DNA from: Verrucomicrobiales bacterium
Lineage (GTDB): Bacteria > Verrucomicrobiota > Verrucomicrobiia > Verrucomicrobiales > DEV007
Length of the DNA stretch: 10,933 bases
NCBI GenBank assembly: GCA_002708885.1
Contig: PAPL01000074.1
Span: 7,840-18,772, forward strand
Reading direction: 5' to 3'
Position numbers and translations under genes: made by a program. Below, one piece after another: positions 6,704 to 10,933 of this stretch; position 1 is the first letter of the stretch, and the number at the start of each line of letters is the position of its first letter. The notes under the pieces were generated by a model. That model worked only from the letters and a program-made list of their open reading frames with translations, ran no database searches and was not told the DNA's origin.

Positions 6704-9353
6704 AGAGGGCAGTGCCCGGAGTGAATATATCTTTTGAGGTTAATTTTTCAGAAAGCTCTTCAGTTACGGATTGAGTGGTTTTTTCTCTACGTAAATTTTC
6801 TGAAGGTAATGGAAGGGATTTTTTCTGAATCGGTGGAGTTCCCTCTTCTTGTACAATCTTTTCGTACCATTCGGGATCTCCACATGAATAGAGTGTGCCG
6901 TTATTGAGATCTTCTGGTTTAATCGTTTTTGAAATAAGGCCTACGAAATTATCACGCGTTGATTTCCCAATTTCAGACTCTTCAGTGATGAGGTAATTTG
7001 CGTATTTTGCTCTGGTCAAAGCCACATAAAATTTGCAGATTTGTTCGTAAGTAGCATTGGCGACTTTTTCGGTGTTATATTGATTTAATTGGGTGTCCGC
7101 CTCTACTATACCTTTGTTAGGCATTGACAGTATCCACTGAGGTTCATGATTTTTATTGTATTTTATCTCAGTTCCAAGGTCCGTACTTAAAAATGTATTG
7201 CCTCCAAGTTCCGGTAATATAACGGAATCGAAGGTGAGTCCCTTTGATTGATGGATGGTCATAACTTGGACCGATCCCGGTTCGCCTGTTTCACGCAGTG
7301 TGAAGTTTTCCATGAACCGCACAAATTCGTCAATGGATCGACTGCCACGATTGTCAAATATCACCGCTGCTTTCAGTAACTGATTTACCCTCATTGAATT
7401 AAAATCATCAAAATCAATGTAGGAAACCAATTCTCTGACAGTTTCCGTGAATTGATTCTTCCAAACTGATGAACGAATAAAATTTCCAAACCTTTCAATG
7501 TCCGGAAACTTGTCTTCAACTATTTTTCTGAATGGTGACATCATTATGTGACCAGATGAGAATTTGTCTCCGGGGTGTGCAGAGAACCGGAAGATTGAAA
7601 GTAGGGCAATTCCGGCCGCATTGTCCTTGGCGATACAAATTTTTGCATCGTTGGTTACTTTTAAATTTGTATGCTCTCTTAAATATTTTGTGATGAGGTT
7701 ACCGGTTTTATTTTGCTGGACGAGGACCCCGATGCTGAGTTTATTTTCCGAGGGGTTTATTTTTCTGATTACTTCTGCGATCAGTTCAAGTTTTGCATCA
7801 AGCTCCTTCCATCTGGGAGCTTTCTCTGCGGATATCCATGAAGTGAAACCGGGTCTGTCTTTATGGACTGTCGTATGTTCCTTAAATTCCCACCGTCCCT
7901 CAATTGAGGGGAACAGGCTCTGTATTTCATCCTTGTTCCCAAATATTGAGTTTACTGTTGTGATGACAGGTTCAGAGGATCGTCGTGATTCGTCCAGATT
8001 AGTTTCCCTAAAACGTTCGGGGCCAAGATTCTTATACTTACGTTTCTGTTCATTGAAAATTCTAGAGTCTCCGCCTCGCCAAGCATAGATGGATTGTTTT
8101 ATGTCTCCAACGATGAATGAACTCCTTCCCGCCCCAGGATCCATTGCGCATTCATCGATAAGATTTTCGATGGCATCCCATTGTTCACGGCTAGTGTCCT
8201 GAAATTCGTCAAGGAGCCAGTGGTCGTATTTGGCGTCCATTCTGTATTCCAGTAAGTCAATCAGTCCAGAGGTTAACTTATTCCTCTTGGACAGAAAGTA
8301 TGGGAAATCAGAAAAGGTCAGTCGTCCTTTTTGTCTCACATTTTTGCCATATTCATCTTCGTATGATTGAAGTACTTCGCATAGGCCAAGTGTCCTCATT
8401 GACTGAGTTTGCAATGTAATCCCGACTAAATGAGAAATAATGTCCAGAAAAAGTCCAGCTTGCTCGCCGGATATTTCGTATGCACAACCGGCAACATTGA
8501 CTCGGGCATTTCCTGATTGGATGTCATTGAAGTTTTTGAGAAAATTATTGTAAACTGTCTCGTAATCCTTTGGTACAGGATTGCCGGTTTTGGTTTCAAC
8601 GATCCATGAAAAAAATGATTCTAACTTTGTGGAGACTTTCTCTCTGATCTCCATTGTTTCATTTAGCTTCAGGAGTCTTTTTATTTTCTCTTTCAATATG
8701 GTCTCTTCAAGGACGTTCCATTGAAATTCGTCAGGCCATATGGATGATTTTTTTCCCCAGAGCTCCGGTTCTGGATTGTAAATAAATTTGCTATGCATTT
8801 TCTCAATGAATTCATTGAGTTGGGACTGCACTCTGGATTCCTCCTTGCCGAAGGAGGAATATTTTAATGCTTTCAGAAAAATTTCATTTGATGAGGATTT
8901 CCCATCAAAAAATTTTCTAAATACGCTTTCCCTTGCGACCAAAGTTTCGTGGTCCGTAAGGATTTCAAATTCACCAGCTATTCCCATTTCAAAAGGAATA
9001 TTATTTATCATTTTGTATAAAAAACTATCCAGGGTCCCCATTTCAAGCGACGGCATCGCATTAATAAAAACCCGAAGTAATTTAATGGCTTTTTCGCTGT
9101 CGAGTTCAGGAACGGCAGTGATGTTGCTAATCGACTCGGGATCGTCAAAGTGCTTTGAGCTTCTGGCCAATTTCTCGAGGATACCCTCAAAAAATTCTCC
9201 TGACGCTTTCTTTGTGAAGGTAAGGGCGACTATGTTCTCGGGGTTTACTCCCTCATTCATTAAGCTAATGAATTTATCTGTCAGTTTAAAGGTCTTGCCC
9301 GTGCCTGCGGAGGTGGGGATGACTTCGTTAATAAATGTGACTGGAGGGTTCAT
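6702..9353 (-). CDS. UvrD/Rep-type SF1 helicase, AddA-like, without nuclease domain
   Basis: The 883-residue protein shows the SF1A helicase motifs in order. These are Walker A SAGTGKT (15-21), motif Ia ALTFTKKA (43-50), the AddA/RecB-type GTLDSFLYKM (106-115), Walker B LDEFQDTS (381-388), motif III VGDIKQSIYAWRGGDS (415-430), motif V VMTIHQSKGLTFDSVILP (697-714) and motif VI FYVALTRAK (775-783). It is expected to be an ATP-dependent DNA translocase that processes double-strand ends for recombination, in complex with the upstream nuclease subunit. AddA proteins are usually about 1,200 residues with a C-terminal PD-(D/E)XK nuclease. Here only about 100 residues, with no nuclease motifs, follow motif VI. 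There is no room downstream for a lost domain, because the convergent SIS gene ends 26 bases away. The ATG is 2 bases after the partner's stop codon, so the two are co-translated. A cellular repair role is more likely than phage defence, given the absence of defence genes nearby. Confidence 0.9.
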   Translation of the reverse strand: MNPPVTFINEVIPTSAGTGKTFKLTDKFISLMNEGVNPENIVALTFTKKASGEFFEGILEKLARSSKHFDDPESISNITAVPELDSEKAIKLLRVFINAMPSLEMGTLDSFLYKMINNIPFEMGIAGEFEILTDHETLVARESVFRKFFDGKSSSNEIFLKALKYSSFGKEESRVQSQLNEFIEKMHSKFIYNPEPELWGKKSSIWPDEFQWNVLEETILKEKIKRLLKLNETMEIREKVSTKLESFFSWIVETKTGNPVPKDYETVYNNFLKNFNDIQSGNARVNVAGCAYEISGEQAGLFLDIISHLVGITLQTQSMRTLGLCEVLQSYEDEYGKNVRQKGRLTFSDFPYFLSKRNKLTSGLIDLLEYRMDAKYDHWLLDEFQDTSREQWDAIENLIDECAMDPGAGRSSFIVGDIKQSIYAWRGGDSRIFNEQKRKYKNLGPERFRETNLDESRRSSEPVITTVNSIFGNKDEIQSLFPSIEGRWEFKEHTTVHKDRPGFTSWISAEKAPRWKELDAKLELIAEVIRKINPSENKLSIGVLVQQNKTGNLITKYLREHTNLKVTNDAKICIAKDNAAGIALLSIFRFSAHPGDKFSSGHIMMSPFRKIVEDKFPDIERFGNFIRSSVWKNQFTETVRELVSYIDFDDFNSMRVNQLLKAAVIFDNRGSRSIDEFVRFMENFTLRETGEPGSVQVMTIHQSKGLTFDSVILPELGGNTFLSTDLGTEIKYNKNHEPQWILSMPNKGIVEADTQLNQYNTEKVANATYEQICKFYVALTRAKYANYLITEESEIGKSTRDNFVGLISKTIKPEDLNNGTLYSCGDPEWYEKIVQEEGTPPIQKKSLPLPSENLRREKTTQSVTEELSEKLTSKDIFTPGTAL

Positions 9354-9355
9354 AT

Positions 9356-10933
9356 TTATTTATGCAGAATTTCACTGGGATCAAAGCTTGAATCACAGTC
9401 GCCAAAAATTATTTCCGAGTAATTATCATATTTGGGGGAATCAGACGGGGGCCAGAAATTGCAATCGCTGATCTCTTTTGAAACGTTCTCTGCGCAGGTG
9501 ATGGAGCTTTCCATTAGGTTCTCCTTGAAATCATCCCACATTTCAATTTTCATTGAGCTCTGGGTGTTGCCCAGATTAAAATATCCCGATCCTATATTTT
9601 CTTTTTCAAAGATTAATTTCGCTGCGTGCACGTAAAGCGGTATCTGGAGATTGATCCATTCGCGGCATTTTTTACCGCTAATATATGTGCGCCAATCCGG
9701 GATAGAATCTGAGGAGGATTGAGTGATATTTTTGAGGTGGGCCCTGTCTGGGTTTATTGCTTTTGCCGAGGTCTTGTAATCAAGGATTCTCAAGGCTCCA
9801 TCATTTTCGTTCTGTTCGATCCGATCAATCGTACCCTTAAGTTTCAAATTGCCGATTTTGATTTCATTGTTTATGTGAATTTTAAATTCTGAATGAATGA
9901 TTTTCCATCCGAGGGACCTTTCATTGGCCTGAATGGCAGAGAACCATTTGAGCCGTTCCTTGATTGAGTTGATCTGGAATGATAATGGAACGGTGCGCCT
10001 TGTTCCGAATTCGTGAGTCGCTTTGGAATTGATTCTTTCTTCTAAGAATTTATAAATTTCCGATTCATCCTGACTGTCCCTGATCCCATCATTTCCTCCG
10101 AAATCATCAAGCACTTGATGAACAAATGTGCCGAATTGCATTGCATCCATTTCCATTTCAACGGGCCGGTTATCATTCATGCCTATCAAATTTTTGAGAT
10201 AGAAACGGAATGGACAGGAAAGATAATCGCTGAATTGAGTCACTGATATTTCCTCAAAAATTTTCGCACTCTTGTCGATTTTCTCTGGTCGAAGTTTCCA
10301 TGCTGAAGTCCATGGGTGGATAATTTCTGATGAATTGACTCTTGAGCAAAGACTCAGTGCCCTGTCTGCTAATTCAATATCATCACATTGGAAAAGTAAT
10401 CTTGAGGGTTTTAGAGGGTTTCCTTCCAGCGATTCCTTTCCTAGAATGATATCGACTCTTCCGCAGGAATTTCTCCAATTGAGAGTCGCGTTAAAAATAT
10501 AATTGTCTCTCGCAAGGATGGACTCATTATTTCTTAACCCCATCTTGGATCTTAGACTGTCCGGCAGGAAAATATCTCCGGCGATTCGATCAGGAACAGA
10601 GCCTTCATTCATTCCTGTTATAATTAAATGCGGACTGTCCTCCCAGAGAACTTCGAGCCAGCCCTGAATGTCCAGTGAATCAGGCTCTCTTTTCTCGGGG
10701 ATTCTCTCATTTTTCAAAACGCTGAGGATAAAATTCAATTGTTCGCTACCGTCCATTGCTTGTAAGGGACTGGAACGAATCTCATCCAGAATGGAATTGA
10801 GGCATTCAGCGGCATGACTAAATCCTTTATCTTCTTCGGAATCAAATTCTCTCCCAGAGTATATTGATTGTAAAATTTCAGGTAGATTTTCAATAAGATT
10901 ATCCTGTAATTGATCGAGCCATTCCTTCAGTTG
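9356..10933 (-). CDS. AddB-like PD-(D/E)XK nuclease subunit, 5' end outside the window
   Basis: The reading frame is open from the right edge to the stop at 9356-9358, giving 525 codons. The first in-frame ATG, at 10756, is internal, because 59 sense codons continue upstream of it to the edge. Numbering from that ATG, residues 43-55 (HLIITGMNEGSVP) match the NEG-P motif of the inactivated helicase part of AddB-like proteins. The C-terminal nuclease domain starts near VTQFSDYLSCPFRFYLKNL (172-190). It shows FGTFVHQVLDDF (208-219, His213), Glu290 in HSEFKI, GTIDRIE (308-314, Asp311), the catalytic LDYKTS (325-330, Asp326 and Lys328) and QIPLYVHA (371-378). The nuclease site therefore looks complete. 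AddB enzymes often carry four cysteines forming an iron-sulfur cluster, with one at the SCPF site and a CxxCx5C group near the C-terminus. Here only the first is in place, followed by isolated cysteines at 421, 432 and 454. It probably forms a heterodimer with the downstream helicase. Confidence 0.88.
   Translation of the reverse strand, partial: QLKEWLDQLQDNLIENLPEILQSIYSGREFDSEEDKGFSHAAECLNSILDEIRSSPLQAMDGSEQLNFILSVLKNERIPEKREPDSLDIQGWLEVLWEDSPHLIITGMNEGSVPDRIAGDIFLPDSLRSKMGLRNNESILARDNYIFNATLNWRNSCGRVDIILGKESLEGNPLKPSRLLFQCDDIELADRALSLCSRVNSSEIIHPWTSAWKLRPEKIDKSAKIFEEISVTQFSDYLSCPFRFYLKNLIGMNDNRPVEMEMDAMQFGTFVHQVLDDFGGNDGIRDSQDESEIYKFLEERINSKATHEFGTRRTVPLSFQINSIKERLKWFSAIQANERSLGWKIIHSEFKIHINNEIKIGNLKLKGTIDRIEQNENDGALRILDYKTSAKAINPDRAHLKNITQSSSDSIPDWRTYISGKKCREWINLQIPLYVHAAKLIFEKENIGSGYFNLGNTQSSMKIEMWDDFKENLMESSITCAENVSKEISDCNFWPPSDSPKYDNYSEIIFGDCDSSFDPSEILHK

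Noticed and set aside
6707..6717. GGGC-AGT-GCCC hairpin at the end of the helicase gene as a terminator
   Set aside because: The stem is only 4 bp and no T-run follows it in either transcription direction.
7897..7910. 14-base perfect palindrome CCCTCAATTGAGGG
   Set aside because: A palindrome of this length is expected roughly once by chance in a window this size, and it lies inside the helicase coding sequence.
7564..8088. 174-codon plus-strand open frame
   Set aside because: It is antisense to the helicase region containing motif III and the following linker, and has no recognisable family features.
8788..9471. 227-codon plus-strand open frame
   Set aside because: It is fully antisense to the helicase start and the nuclease end, both strongly supported by motifs. 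The translation shows no recognisable domain, so it is a shadow frame.
6702..10933. Helicase plus nuclease pair as a phage-defence island
   Set aside because: The motif order and subunit pairing fit AddAB-type repair enzymes, and no other defence, toxin or mobile gene is visible nearby.
10756..10933. Start of the AddB-like gene at the ATG at 10756
   Set aside because: The frame continues with 59 sense codons upstream to the window edge, and AddB-like proteins are much longer, so this ATG is internal.

Overview
The window looks like a piece of a chromosome from the Planctomycetota-Verrucomicrobiota-Chlamydiota (PVC) superphylum. The main reason is the back-to-back pair of a cytochrome-c-like DUF1549/DUF1553 protein and a DUF1501 protein. 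These families are strongly expanded in Planctomycetota and Verrucomicrobiota and are uncommon elsewhere. The moderate-to-low GC by eye, the compact gene spacing and the near absence of Shine-Dalgarno sequences fit a marine or freshwater Verrucomicrobiota-like genome better than a classical high-GC planctomycete. The lineage is an inference. I see no tRNA, rRNA, CRISPR array, insertion sequence or phage gene, and no gene-free stretch longer than about 110 bases.

Left block (1-4859, all minus strand). Reading in transcription order, it holds a secreted PSCyt1/DUF1549/DUF1553 protein (4859-2631), a DUF1501 protein (2628-1195), PdxA (1151-120) and the first 30 codons of a protein with a clear signal peptide (92-1, cut by the window edge). 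Gaps are 2, 43 and 27 bases, so this is probably one operon. Two members of a presumed polymer- or sulfated-glycan-related secreted system share a transcript with a cytoplasmic vitamin B6 enzyme, which is odd.

Centre (4860-6675). A 111-base divergent intergenic region separates the left operon from a plus-strand pair. The first gene is a ROK-family sugar kinase (4971-5879) that lacks the usual ROK zinc-binding cysteines and has HxGH in place of ExGH. The second is a SIS-domain sugar-phosphate protein of the UPF0309/PRK02947 type (5890-6675). The pair is probably a small sugar-phosphorylation and isomerisation module of unknown substrate.

Right block (6702-10933, minus strand). This is an AddAB/RecBCD-like two-gene unit. 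A PD-(D/E)XK nuclease subunit resembling AddB (its 5' end lies beyond the window) is followed 2 bases later by a UvrD/Rep superfamily 1 helicase resembling AddA (9353-6702). The helicase has all recognisable SF1A motifs but stops about 100 residues after motif VI, so it has no C-terminal nuclease domain. The only visible nuclease site in the unit is in the AddB-like partner. The likely role is double-strand-break end processing.

I do not see a clearly new defence or mobile system here. The best leads are the unusual ROK kinase with its SIS partner, the single-nuclease AddAB-like complex, and the PdxA gene embedded in a secreted-protein operon.
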